From JBBPYC01 sp965218765 (GTDB taxonomy: Bacteria > Pseudomonadota > Gammaproteobacteria > Burkholderiales > Burkholderiaceae_C), in contig CBDCLU010000002.1 of the NCBI GenBank assembly GCA_965218765.1, positions 992,001-1,056,000 of the forward strand: a stretch of 64,000 nt of DNA, given 5' to 3'. Position 1 is the first letter of the stretch, and each line of letters opens with the position of its first letter. The notes beneath the pieces were generated by a model. It was not told the DNA's origin. It saw only the letters and a program-made list of their open reading frames with translations, and did no database searches. The position numbers and the translations under genes are program-made. This document shows positions 27,632-36,172 of the stretch, piece after piece.

Positions 27632-27807
27632 CAAACGAAGCCATTCCAGGCGGTCGCAGGCGCGCCGTGCAGCCGGGCGCGCGGGCGCAAAATGCCGATG
27701 ACCGGCAGCCGCACGCCGCGCTGGAACTGGCCATGTGCGTGAAACACAGTCCGCTGCCGCGCACACCGGATGCGCCCACTCCACTCTTTTCGAAAAGGCT
27801 CGGCACC

Positions 27808-28722
27808 ATGACCGAACATGTCCGCATCGTCGAAGTCGGCCCGCGCGACGGCCTGCAAAACGAGCCGCAGGCGGTCGACACCGCGACCAAGCTCGAACTG
27901 ATCGAACGGCTCGCCGACGCGGGCGTGTCGGCGATCGAAGTCGCTTCGTTCGTGTCGCCGAAATGGGTGCCGCAGATGGCCGACCACGCCACGATCATGG
28001 CCGGGCTCAAACCCCGCCCGGGCCTGCGTTATCCGGTGCTGACGCCGAACATGAAGGGCTACGAAGCGGCCCTGGCCGCCGGCGCGCGCGAAGTCGCGGT
28101 GTTCGCGTCCGCGTCGGAAGGGTTTTCTCGAAAGAACATCAATTGCTCGGTGGCCGAATCGATCGAACGCTTCACGCCGATCTTCTCGGCCGCCGCGCGC
28201 GATCGGGTCAAGGTGCGCGGCTACATCTCGTGCGTGATCGCGTGCCCATACGACGGCCCCGTCGCGCCCGCACAGGTCGCACAACTGGCCGGCCGGCTGC
28301 TGGAACTCGGCAGCGACGAAATCTCGCTCGGCGACACGATCGGCGCCGGCACGCCGGCCAGCACGCTCGCGATGCTGGACGCCGTCGCCGCCAAAGTGCC
28401 GCTCGCGCAGCTCGCCGGCCACTATCACGACACCTACGGCATGGCGGTGGCGAACGTTTATGCGTCGTACCAGTTCGGCCTGCGCATCTTCGACAGCTCG
28501 ATCGCGGGCCTGGGCGGCTGCCCGTACGCAAAAGGCGCGACCGGCAACGTCGCGACCGAGGATGTGGTGTATCTGCTGCACGGGCTGGGCGCGAACACCG
28601 GCATCGATCTGGACCGGTTGGTGGACTGCGCGGGCTGGATCAGCGGGCAACTTGAGCGTGCGCCGAATTCGCGGGTCAGTCGGGCGATGCTGGCAAGGCG
28701 CGGGGCGGCCGTGGCTGCCTGA
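27808..28722 (+). CDS. mvaB: Hydroxymethylglutaryl-CoA lyase
   Basis: Cleaves HMG-CoA to acetoacetate and acetyl-CoA, the last step of leucine catabolism. A 304-aa TIM-barrel enzyme of the HMGL family: VGPRDGLQNEP at the N-terminus, EVASFVSPKWVPQMAD, SLGDTIGAG, HYHDTYGMAVAN with metal-binding histidines, and the signature GLGGCPYAKGATGNVATED with the active-site cysteine near residue 237. GAAAAGG about 10 bp upstream supports ATG 27808. No other leucine-degradation genes are adjacent; the gene stands alone. Confidence 0.95.
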   Translation: MTEHVRIVEVGPRDGLQNEPQAVDTATKLELIERLADAGVSAIEVASFVSPKWVPQMADHATIMAGLKPRPGLRYPVLTPNMKGYEAALAAGAREVAVFASASEGFSRKNINCSVAESIERFTPIFSAAARDRVKVRGYISCVIACPYDGPVAPAQVAQLAGRLLELGSDEISLGDTIGAGTPASTLAMLDAVAAKVPLAQLAGHYHDTYGMAVANVYASYQFGLRIFDSSIAGLGGCPYAKGATGNVATEDVVYLLHGLGANTGIDLDRLVDCAGWISGQLERAPNSRVSRAMLARRGAAVAA

Positions 28723-28756
28723 TCGGCCTGGATGCCCGCTGCATCGCCCGCGGCTT

Positions 28757-29827
28757 TCAGCACATCACCCGGGCATTCACGCCGAACTGCCGTTGCAGAT
28801 CGAGCGTGCCCTGTTGGCCGACCTTGTCCGCCTCGGACTGCAACCATGCGTCGGCTGCCGCCACGCCCAGCTCGAACAGCTCCCGAATGAAGCGGGCGCT
28901 TACCGTCAGCTTGCTTGATGCACCGTACTTCTCCAGCACCGCGCCGCCTGCGATCAGATGCAGGTGCATCTTCTTGTACCGCTGCGCATCGATCCGGCCT
29001 TGGTCCAGCAACTGATTGATGAGGTCGATCGTGCGCAACTGGCCGAGCAGGCTCGCGTTGAAGGTGATCTCGTTGACGCGGTCGGCGATGTCGTGCGCGG
29101 ATGTCGGCAGTTCACTGCGGCGCTTCGGGTTCAGCTGCACGAGCAGCAAATCGCGGCTGCTGCAGCGGTCGATCAGCGGCGCCAGCGGCGGGTTGCCGGA
29201 GTAGCCGCCGTCCCAGTACGCATCGCCGTCGATGGTCACCGCCTGCGCGAGCATCGGCAGGGTGGCCGATGCCATCACGGCGGCCAGCGTGAGGCGGTTG
29301 CCGCTGAAGATTTCCGGCTCGCCGGTGGCCACCCGCGTGGCGCAGACGAACACTTTCGGCGAGTCGAGCGCACCGATCGCCTCGAAATCGATCTCGCGCG
29401 CGAGCAGATCGCGCAGCGGGCTCAGGTCGAGCGGGTTCAGCAGGTAGGGCGACACCAGGTTGTTGAACGCCTGCACCAGCAGCGGATAGGGCCAGAACAG
29501 GTTGGCCAGCCCGATTCGCGCGGACTGCACGCCGCCCAGGGCGACCACGCCGTTCCAGACGCGCGTGAGGGAAGCGCGCGCGCCGGCGCGCGGATCGCTG
29601 CCTTGCGCGCGGGCCGTGGCGAAACCGTCGGCCAGCGCGACTGCATTGACCGCGCCCGCGCTGGCGCCGCTGATGCCGTCGATCTCGATGCGCGCGTCGG
29701 CCAGCAGCCGGTCCAGCACGCCCCAGGTGAATGCGCCATGCGAGCCGCCGCCCTGCAGCGCGAGGCTGATGGTCTTCTTGGCAGCCGGCGGCGTGTGGGC
29801 GGCTGATGGGCGGACGGCAGATCGCAT
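28757..29827 (-). CDS. Patatin-like phospholipase
   Basis: A 356-aa hydrolase with the Ser-Asp dyad of patatins. The oxyanion loop GGGSHGAF is at 26-33, the nucleophile Ser56 lies in GASAG and Asp206 in the WDGGY motif. These define the lipid acyl hydrolase family; substrates could be phospholipids or polyhydroxybutyrate-related esters. There is no signal peptide or autotransporter domain, so it is probably cytoplasmic. It lies 74 bp downstream of the MFS gene on the same strand and converges on mvaB. Confidence 0.9.
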   Translation of the reverse strand: MRSAVRPSAAHTPPAAKKTISLALQGGGSHGAFTWGVLDRLLADARIEIDGISGASAGAVNAVALADGFATARAQGSDPRAGARASLTRVWNGVVALGGVQSARIGLANLFWPYPLLVQAFNNLVSPYLLNPLDLSPLRDLLAREIDFEAIGALDSPKVFVCATRVATGEPEIFSGNRLTLAAVMASATLPMLAQAVTIDGDAYWDGGYSGNPPLAPLIDRCSSRDLLLVQLNPKRRSELPTSAHDIADRVNEITFNASLLGQLRTIDLINQLLDQGRIDAQRYKKMHLHLIAGGAVLEKYGASSKLTVSARFIRELFELGVAAADAWLQSEADKVGQQGTLDLQRQFGVNARVMC

Positions 29828-29901
29828 GCGCGCTGATTGTCAGGGTTGCAGGTTCGGCCCCGGCGTTTTCAGACGGCCGACGCAGCTGCAGCCAGCAGCG
29901 C

Positions 29902-31131
29902 TCACAGCCGATCGGTGTCGAACGTGACGTGCCGCGCGCGATACCAGCGCGGCGCAAACAGCAGCAGCAGCGCAGCGCCGAGCGCCACCGCCATCGTGAG
30001 CAGCGCCTGGCGCACGCCGAACTGCTGCGCGAGCGCGCCGGCCAGCAACTGGCCGAACGGAATCGTGCCCATGAACGACATCGTGAACAGGCCGGACAGC
30101 GCGCCACGCAGATGCCGCGGCGCGGCCTGCTGCAGGCTTGCGTTGGTGCCCGGGCCGGTGAACGTGATGGACGCGCCGAGCAGCACGAATGCGAGCACCA
30201 CCGGCGCCGTCGCATCGAACGCGGCAACGCCGACGAGCATCAGCGCCGTGAGCCACGGCATCGCCAGCAGCAACCGGCGCGTGGCGGGCACCGACCAGCG
30301 CGAGGACAGCAGCGCCGCAACAAAAAGCGAGCCGCCGCCCGCGGCCGCAAAGAACAGGCCGGTGTACGCGGCCGTATCACCGTGCCCACGGTCGGCCAGC
30401 ACCGGCACCAGCGTCTGGTAGCCGCCGGCGAACACGCCGATGCAGGCCAGCACCGGCAGCATCAGGCTGGCCTGCCGGTCCGCACGGACGTAGGCGATCG
30501 CGGCGCGCAGACCGCCGCGGGGCGTGACGGCAGCGTCCGCGAACGGACTGGTGGTGACGGTCTGCACGCAGCCGAGCATGACCAGCAGCCCAAGCGCGTT
30601 GCTCGCAAATCCCCAGGCCGTGCCGCTGCTGGCAAACAGCAGCGCGCCGATCGCCGGGCCGATCATGCGGCCGCTGTTCCAGGCCAGCGAGTTGATCGAC
30701 ACCGCGTTGGCGATCAGCGCCTTGTCGCGCACGCATTCGATCAGCAGCACCTGGCGCGCAGGCATTTCGATCGCATTGAAGATGCCGGCGACGGCCGACA
30801 GCGCGATCAGCCAGCCGATGCTCAGCTGTCCGGCGGCGGCAAGCGCGGTGAACGCCAACGAGATCAGCAGCGAGCCGCACAGGATCAGCGTGGTTGCGCG
30901 GCGCGCGTTGCTCTGCGTGAGCAGGCTGCCGCCCAACGGCGCGACCACCAGCGACGGCGCGTACAGCAGGAAGTTGAGCAGGCCGAGCACGGCTGGTGAG
31001 CCGGTCAGCTTCCAGGCCAGCAGGTTGATCGTGATGGTCTGCGTCCAGCCGCCGATCACCGAGATGATCTGGCCGGCTGCGTAGCGCCGGACGTCCGGCT
31101 CGCCGAGCGCGGGGAACAGCCGGCCGATCAT
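29902..31131 (-). CDS. MFS transporter (EntS-like)
   Basis: A major facilitator protein of about 409 aa with twelve hydrophobic segments and a start motif ALGEPDVRRYAAGQIISVIGGWTQ that resembles the MFS_3/EntS subfamily. Charged loop motifs such as GSLLTQSNARR after helix 2 and the related repeat after helix 8 are present. ATG 31131 is preceded by an in-frame GTG at 31134. The substrate is unknown. It is 49 bp downstream of the phosphoribosyltransferase gene, possibly co-transcribed. Confidence 0.88.
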   Translation of the reverse strand: MIGRLFPALGEPDVRRYAAGQIISVIGGWTQTITINLLAWKLTGSPAVLGLLNFLLYAPSLVVAPLGGSLLTQSNARRATTLILCGSLLISLAFTALAAAGQLSIGWLIALSAVAGIFNAIEMPARQVLLIECVRDKALIANAVSINSLAWNSGRMIGPAIGALLFASSGTAWGFASNALGLLVMLGCVQTVTTSPFADAAVTPRGGLRAAIAYVRADRQASLMLPVLACIGVFAGGYQTLVPVLADRGHGDTAAYTGLFFAAAGGGSLFVAALLSSRWSVPATRRLLLAMPWLTALMLVGVAAFDATAPVVLAFVLLGASITFTGPGTNASLQQAAPRHLRGALSGLFTMSFMGTIPFGQLLAGALAQQFGVRQALLTMAVALGAALLLLFAPRWYRARHVTFDTDRL

Positions 31132-31183
31132 CACGGACCGTCCCGGACCAGGCGGGCGCGGCCCAACACCGGGCGTTGCGGCC

Positions 31184-31708
31184 CTACACGGTCCACTTCG
31201 CGACGAGCTGCTCGGGCCGCATGCTGTCGTAGCTTTCGAACGGTTGATGAATCCAGGGATTGGTCGGCAGCACTTCGACCGAATAGTCGGCCTCGAAGCT
31301 CGAACACCCCTTGGTCCAGAGCACCGCGCTGCGCAGTTCGGTGATCGGCGGGTAGTTCTCGCGCAGCTGCTTGACGACGGCCGCCAGCGTGTGGCCGGTA
31401 TCGGCCAGATCGTCGACCAGCAGCACCTTGCCCGCGATCTCGCCTTTCGGCGTGGTGATGAAGCGCGCGATGTCCAGGTGCCCCTGCACGGTACCGGCGT
31501 CGGCGCGGTACGAACTGGTCGACATGATCGCGAGCGGCTTGTCGAACACGCGCGAGAGGATGTCGCCGGGCCGCATGCCGCCGCGCGCGAGGCACAGGAT
31601 GGTGTCGAACTGCCAGTCCGACTGGTGCAGCTTGATCGCGAGCTTTTCGATCAGGTTGTGATACTCGTCGTAGCTCACGTAGAGGTGCAAGCCGTCTTCG
31701 GTCAACAT
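31184..31708 (-). CDS. Purine-type phosphoribosyltransferase
   Basis: A 174-aa type I phosphoribosyltransferase. The PRPP loop VLLVDDLADTGHTL spans residues 95-108 and an ARGGMRPGDILS strand at 41-52 contacts pyrophosphate. Hypoxanthine, xanthine or guanine salvage is most likely, and the position directly downstream of purA fits purine metabolism, but the base preference cannot be read. TAGGAG about 8 bp before ATG 31708 is a good ribosome binding site. Upstream, a TATAAC -10 sits inside a 15-bp palindrome, suggesting regulation. Confidence 0.85.
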   Translation of the reverse strand: MLTEDGLHLYVSYDEYHNLIEKLAIKLHQSDWQFDTILCLARGGMRPGDILSRVFDKPLAIMSTSSYRADAGTVQGHLDIARFITTPKGEIAGKVLLVDDLADTGHTLAAVVKQLRENYPPITELRSAVLWTKGCSSFEADYSVEVLPTNPWIHQPFESYDSMRPEQLVAKWTV

Positions 31709-31739
31709 CCGGGATGCTCCTAAGGTGATAGCTGAATGT

Positions 31740-31754
31740 GCAGGTTATACCTGC
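31740..31754. promoter_or_regulatory. 15-bp palindrome over a likely -10 box
   Basis: GCAGGT-TAT-ACCTGC is a perfect inverted repeat with 6-bp arms. On the minus strand it contains TATAAC (31749-31744), a good -10 hexamer that would place transcription about 29 nt before the phosphoribosyltransferase ATG. A repressor bound here would block RNA polymerase directly. It does not match the E. coli PurR box. Regulator unknown. Confidence 0.5.
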
Positions 31755-31787
31755 GCCTGAGACTGTTTTGACGTGAAATGAAGCGAA

Positions 31788-33119
31788 TCAATCGGCCAGG
31801 AACGGGTGCCGCAGCACGATCGTATGGTCGCGGTCCGGGCTGGTCGAGACGATCGCGATCGGCACGCCGGTGACCTGCTCGATGCGCTGCAGGTACAGCC
31901 GTGCGGCCGTCGGCAGCCGATCGATCTGCGTGACGCCGACCGTGCTCTGGCTCCAGCCGGGCATCGTCTCGTAGATGGGCTCGCAGCGCTCGATCTGGTC
32001 GGCGCCGAGCGGCAGGATGTCGATCGTCTCGCCGTCCAGCCGGTAGCCGGTGCACAGCTGCAGCTCGGGCAACCCGTCGAGCACGTCGAGCTTGGTGATG
32101 CACAGGCCGGACAGGCCGTTGACCTGCGCGCTGCGTTTGAGCAGCGCCGCGTCGAACCAGCCACAACGGCGACTGCGGCCTGTGGTGACGCCTTTTTCCG
32201 CACCCACGGTGCTCATGTGCCAGCCGGGCGTGCCCTCGCGCTGCCAGTCGAGCTCGGTCGGAAACGGGCCGCCGCCGACCCGCGTGCAGTACGCCTTGGT
32301 GATGCCGAGCACGTAATGCAGCATGTCCGGGCCCAGGCCGGAACCGGTCGCGGCGTTGCCGGCCACGCAGTTGCTCGACGTCACGTACGGATAGGTGCCG
32401 TGATCGACGTCGAGCAAGGTGCCCTGCGCGCCTTCGAACAGCAGGTTCGCACCCGCGTGGTTCGCATCGAACAGGGTGCGGGACACGTCGGCGGCGAGCG
32501 GCAGGATGAACTCGGCGTGTCGCATCGCTTCGTCATAGACCGCGTCCAGATCGACCGGCTCCGCTTTCAAAAAACCGGTCAGCACGAAGTTGTGCAGCTC
32601 CAGCAGTTCGGCCAGCTTGGCGCGGAAACGCTCGGGGTGCTTCAGATCCTGCACGCGCAGCGCGCGGCGCGCGATCTTGTCTTCGTATGCGGGGCCGACG
32701 CCGCGGCCGGTGGTGCCGATCTTCTCGATGCCGCCCCGCTCGCGCCGCGCTTCGCGTGCGACGTCGAGCGCGACGTGGAACGGCAGGATCAGCGGGCAAG
32801 CCTCGCTCACGAACAGCCGCGAGCGCACTTCGACGCCGGCGCGCTCGAGCCCTTCGGTTTCCTCCAGCAGCTTCGCCATCGACAGCACCACGCCGTTGCC
32901 GATGTAGCACTTCACGCCCGGCCGCATGATGCCGCTGGGGATCAGGTGCAGCGCGGTCTTGATGCCGTTGATGACGAGCGTATGGCCCGCGTTGTGGCCG
33001 CCCTGGAAGCGCACCACGCCCTGCGCGCTCTCGGTCAGCCAGTCGACCAGCTTGCCCTTGCCTTCATCACCCCACTGGGTACCGACGACGACGACGTTGC
33101 GTCCTTGCGTGTTGTTCAT
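31788..33119 (-). CDS. purA: Adenylosuccinate synthetase
   Basis: Couples IMP and aspartate using GTP, the first committed step from IMP to AMP. The 443-aa protein has the family P-loop GDEGKGK at 17-23, the GGHNAGHT motif around 40-47, GTTGRGVGPAY and the C-terminal base-binding LSTSPDRDHT-like stretch. Length is slightly above the E. coli enzyme. It lies between hisZ (98 bp upstream) and the phosphoribosyltransferase; hisZ-purA adjacency is conserved across Burkholderiales. Confidence 0.96.
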   Translation of the reverse strand: MNNTQGRNVVVVGTQWGDEGKGKLVDWLTESAQGVVRFQGGHNAGHTLVINGIKTALHLIPSGIMRPGVKCYIGNGVVLSMAKLLEETEGLERAGVEVRSRLFVSEACPLILPFHVALDVAREARRERGGIEKIGTTGRGVGPAYEDKIARRALRVQDLKHPERFRAKLAELLELHNFVLTGFLKAEPVDLDAVYDEAMRHAEFILPLAADVSRTLFDANHAGANLLFEGAQGTLLDVDHGTYPYVTSSNCVAGNAATGSGLGPDMLHYVLGITKAYCTRVGGGPFPTELDWQREGTPGWHMSTVGAEKGVTTGRSRRCGWFDAALLKRSAQVNGLSGLCITKLDVLDGLPELQLCTGYRLDGETIDILPLGADQIERCEPIYETMPGWSQSTVGVTQIDRLPTAARLYLQRIEQVTGVPIAIVSTSPDRDHTIVLRHPFLAD

Positions 33120-33217
33120 GGGGAAGACAGGACTTTCCTGAAAAACGCTCGATGACGTAAGGGTTGAATAAAGACAAAAAACCTGCCGGACTTGGCTTAA
33201 GCCAGGCCGGCTGCGCG

Positions 33218-34408
33218 TCAGGCGACAGCGGGCTCGGCGGCGGCGGCCGCGCGACGCAACGGCTGCACGGCCCAGCCACCGGCCGGCTCGCGCACCAGCG
33301 CCCGGTCACAGTCGAACTCGTCCGACTCGCTGTGCTGCCCCGGCAATACGCAGACCACCGTCTCGCCGGCTGCGCGCAACGCGCGCACCGCCTCGCAGAG
33401 CCCGGGCTCGACGCCCCAGGGTGCACAGATCGCCGTGTGACGGCCGTTTGCGGGGACGGCTTCCACCAGCGCCTTCACGTCGAGGCTGAAGCCGACTGCC
33501 GGACGATTCCGGCCGAATACCGCGCCGACTTCGTCGTACCGGCCACCGCGCACCAGCGCATCGCGCGCGTGTTGCGCATAGATCGTGAAGCGGGCGCCGC
33601 TGTAGTAGCTGTGCCCGCGCAGGTCGGCCAGATCGAAGCTGAAGCGCGCATCGCCTGCGGCCTGTTCAGCAAGCCAGGCGAGGTCGGCCAGCGCAGCCCG
33701 GATCGGCGCGCCATCGGGCAGCACGCGGGCAGCTTCGCGCAGCACCTGGGCGTCGCCATACAACTGCATCAGCGCGACCAGTTGCGCCTGCAGCGCAGCG
33801 GGGAAGCCGGCGGTGAGCGCCTTCAATTCAGACGCATCCTTCAGCGCCAGTGCGGTCTGGATCTGCGCGAGCCGGATGGCGTCGCAGGGCGCGTCGGCGA
33901 GCAGGCTGCGCACGATGCGCGCATCGGTCAGGTCCACGCTCACCGCTTCGACGCGCGCCACGCGCAGGGAATCGAGCGCGAGCTGCAGCACTTCGAGGTC
34001 GGCCAGGGTTCCGGCATGCCCGTAGATTTCGGCGCCGAACTGCAGTGGCTCGCGCGTGCCATGCGGGCCGCTCGGGCGGGTCAGCAGGATCGGCCCTGCA
34101 TAGCAAAGGCGCGCGACGCCGCGGCGATTGAGCAGGTGCGCGTCGATGCGCGCGACTTGCGGCGTGGTGTCCGCACGCAGACCCAGAGTGCGGCCGGACA
34201 GCTGGTCGACCAGCTTGAAGGTCTGCAGGTCCAGCGCCTGACCGGTGCCGCTCAACAGCGACTCGATGTGCTCGACCAGTGGCGGCATCACCAGCTCGAA
34301 GCCGTAGCTGCGTGCGGTGTCGAGCAGCGCACGCCGCAGCTGCTCGACGTGGCGCGCCTGTTTCGGCAGGATATCGGCAAGATGATCCGGCAGGACCCAG
34401 GCGGACAT
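33218..34408 (-). CDS. hisZ: ATP phosphoribosyltransferase regulatory subunit HisZ
   Basis: A 396-aa class II synthetase-like protein that lacks tRNA ligase activity but is required by the short form of HisG in histidine synthesis. Class II motifs are recognisable: TLGLRADTTPQVARI (motif 2 region) and a C-terminal GRYDEVGAVFGRNRPAVGFSLD. It differs from the true HisRS in this window (42484-43905) by its shorter length and missing anticodon-binding domain. hisG is not in the window. Confidence 0.93.
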   Translation of the reverse strand: MSAWVLPDHLADILPKQARHVEQLRRALLDTARSYGFELVMPPLVEHIESLLSGTGQALDLQTFKLVDQLSGRTLGLRADTTPQVARIDAHLLNRRGVARLCYAGPILLTRPSGPHGTREPLQFGAEIYGHAGTLADLEVLQLALDSLRVARVEAVSVDLTDARIVRSLLADAPCDAIRLAQIQTALALKDASELKALTAGFPAALQAQLVALMQLYGDAQVLREAARVLPDGAPIRAALADLAWLAEQAAGDARFSFDLADLRGHSYYSGARFTIYAQHARDALVRGGRYDEVGAVFGRNRPAVGFSLDVKALVEAVPANGRHTAICAPWGVEPGLCEAVRALRAAGETVVCVLPGQHSESDEFDCDRALVREPAGGWAVQPLRRAAAAAEPAVA

Positions 34409-34446
34409 GCGTGACTTTTGCAGTGCTGTTGAAAGGAGGAAACCCG

Positions 34447-34452
34447 ATTCTA
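34447..34452 (-). promoter_or_regulatory. Candidate -10 element of hisZ
   Basis: Read on the minus strand this is TAGAAT in the context CCGGTAGAATCGG, about 39 nt before the hisZ start. A single AT-rich hexamer in GC-rich surroundings is the usual look of a vegetative promoter in this genome type. The -35 is not clear. Confidence 0.35.
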
Positions 34453-34506
34453 CCGGCGCGGTTTTGCGCGACCCGATCGATCAGCTCAGCGAGTCAGCTC
34501 GACGAA

Positions 34507-34698
34507 TCAGGCCAGCCACCAGAGCAGCAACAGTCCGGCCAGCACGCTGCCGAGCCCGAAGAATCTGAGCTGCCCGTCGCTCAAGTGCAGCAGCTGCTCG
34601 AACCTGCGCCGCCAGAGCGCGGGCGCGCCCAGCGGCAGCAAGCCTTCGAGCACCAGCACCAACGCGAGCGCGCCCCAGAACGCGGCGCCATCCATCAA
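34507..34698 (-). CDS. DUF2065 (YjeT-like) small membrane protein
   Basis: A 63-aa protein with two hydrophobic segments (about 7-25 and 45-62) separated by a short basic loop (WRRRFEQLLHLSDGQLRFFGL). This size, the two-helix pattern and the position between hflC and hisZ/purA match the DUF2065 family, which occurs at this site in many proteobacteria. Function is unknown; an inner-membrane location is expected. Confidence 0.85.
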   Translation of the reverse strand: MMDGAAFWGALALVLVLEGLLPLGAPALWRRRFEQLLHLSDGQLRFFGLGSVLAGLLLLWWLA

Positions 34699-34757
34699 TG
34701 AGCTGCCTGGAGCCGGCCTGCGCTCAACGCGTCAACGCGCAGCGCGGAGATATGGCT

Positions 34758-35945
34758 TCACCGCTGCGCTTCGGCGGCAGGCCCGACGACCACACTGGCG
34801 GGCTGCGACGCCGGTTGGGGCGACATCGGCAGCGACGGCGGCACGGGCTGGGTTGATCGCGCCGCCTGCGGCTGCACCTGTGGCTGCTGCGGTTGGGCCG
34901 CGCCTGGCGACACCGCGAAACCGGATGGTCGCTGCAGCTGCTGGCGCTGCAATGGCGGCGTCGGCAGCGCAGGCGCCTGCGCGCCCTGCGTCGGCCGGCC
35001 ATCCACACCACCGCTACGGCTTTCCTTGCTGCTGCCGCCATTGCCGGCGCCATCCGCAGCGCCTCCCAGACCGGTCGCGCCCTGCATCGCCTTGAAGAAG
35101 TCGGAAGACGGGTCGAGCACCATCACGTCGCTGCGCTTGTTGAAGCTGCCTTTGTAGGCATCCAGGCTGCGATAGAACTGTGCGAACTGCGGGTCGCGGC
35201 CGAACGCTTCGCCGTAGACGCCCGCTGCGGTGCCGTCCCCCTCGCCCTTTATCTTCTGCGCATCGCGATATGCGTTGGCGATCATGACTTCACGCTGGCG
35301 GTCGGCTTCGGCGCGGATTTTTTCGCCTTCGGCAGCGCCGGTCGAGCGCAGTTCGTTGGCCACGCGCTTGCGCTCCGCTTCCATCCGGCGATACACGGAT
35401 TCGGTGATCGACTCGACATAGTCGGCGCGGGTCAGCCGCACATCGATGATGTCCACGCCCCAGGGTTTCTCGCCGCGCACCACGTCGAGCACCTTGCGCT
35501 TCACGTCGGCCATCAGTTCCTCGCGTTCGGCCGCGATGATGTCGCGCACGGTGTGCTTGTTGATCTCTTCCTGAAATGCGTTGCGCAACACGCGGTTCAA
35601 CTGCGTGGCGCCGGCGCCTTCGTCGAGACCGACGTTCCGGATGTAGGCTCCCGGATCGGTGATGCGCCAGCGCACGAACCAGTCGATCACGACGCGCTGC
35701 TTTTCCGCGGTCAACATCGGCTCGACATCACGGCTTTCCAACGTCAGCAGCCGCTTGTCCACATACGACACGTTCTGGAACGGCGGCGGCAGCTTGAAAT
35801 GCAGCCCGGGCTGCGTGATCACGTCCTTGATCTGGCCGAGCGCATACAGCACGCCGAACTGACGCTGGTCCACCACGAACACCATCGAGCTTGCAAGCGC
35901 GAGCACGATCAACACTGACACGACGATGAATCCAATGCGGTTCAT
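34758..35945 (-). CDS. hflC: FtsH protease modulator HflC, with a long C-terminal extension
   Basis: An SPFH/band-7 inner-membrane protein that forms, with HflK, a large cage around the FtsH protease. N-terminal helix about residues 5-25, SPFH domain about 25-200, then the helical region ending near DVMVLDPSSDFFKAMQ. Family members usually stop there at about 290-330 aa. This one is 395 aa because of an extra ~100-residue tail rich in Gly, Pro, Gln and Ala (LPTPPLQRQQLQRP and similar). It lies downstream of hflK, but the two are separated by 227 bp instead of the usual few. Confidence 0.93.
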   Translation of the reverse strand: MNRIGFIVVSVLIVLALASSMVFVVDQRQFGVLYALGQIKDVITQPGLHFKLPPPFQNVSYVDKRLLTLESRDVEPMLTAEKQRVVIDWFVRWRITDPGAYIRNVGLDEGAGATQLNRVLRNAFQEEINKHTVRDIIAAEREELMADVKRKVLDVVRGEKPWGVDIIDVRLTRADYVESITESVYRRMEAERKRVANELRSTGAAEGEKIRAEADRQREVMIANAYRDAQKIKGEGDGTAAGVYGEAFGRDPQFAQFYRSLDAYKGSFNKRSDVMVLDPSSDFFKAMQGATGLGGAADGAGNGGSSKESRSGGVDGRPTQGAQAPALPTPPLQRQQLQRPSGFAVSPGAAQPQQPQVQPQAARSTQPVPPSLPMSPQPASQPASVVVGPAAEAQR

Positions 35946-36172
35946 GGCTTGCTTTCTCTAAGCTTTCTCATATCGGTTCGCACGCTTGTAGCGTCTCGCT
36001 CACCAATTGCCCGTGGGAGGGGGGCGCACCCCATCGGCGACCAACAACTCACCTGATCAGCCAATTCCAACCAAGGGCCGCGGAGCCCGCTCTGCCGGGC
36101 CGCAGGCGCCGCCTACGGTAGGGGGAGGCCGAGAGGCGACCGAAGGGAGCGAAGGCTGGGGGCGAGCTCATT
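35946..36172. repeat. GC-rich, repeat-like spacer between hflK and hflC
   Basis: 227 bp without a plausible gene separate two genes that normally almost touch. The hflK-proximal half (about 36005-36172) is G-rich on the plus strand with stacked phrases such as gtgggaggggggcgcacccc, gccgcggagcccgctctgcc and tagggggaggccgagaggcg, a composition like the intergenic repeats I recall from Comamonadaceae. The hflC-proximal 60 bp is more AT-rich and could hold a secondary promoter. Repeat status needs a genome comparison. Confidence 0.45.
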
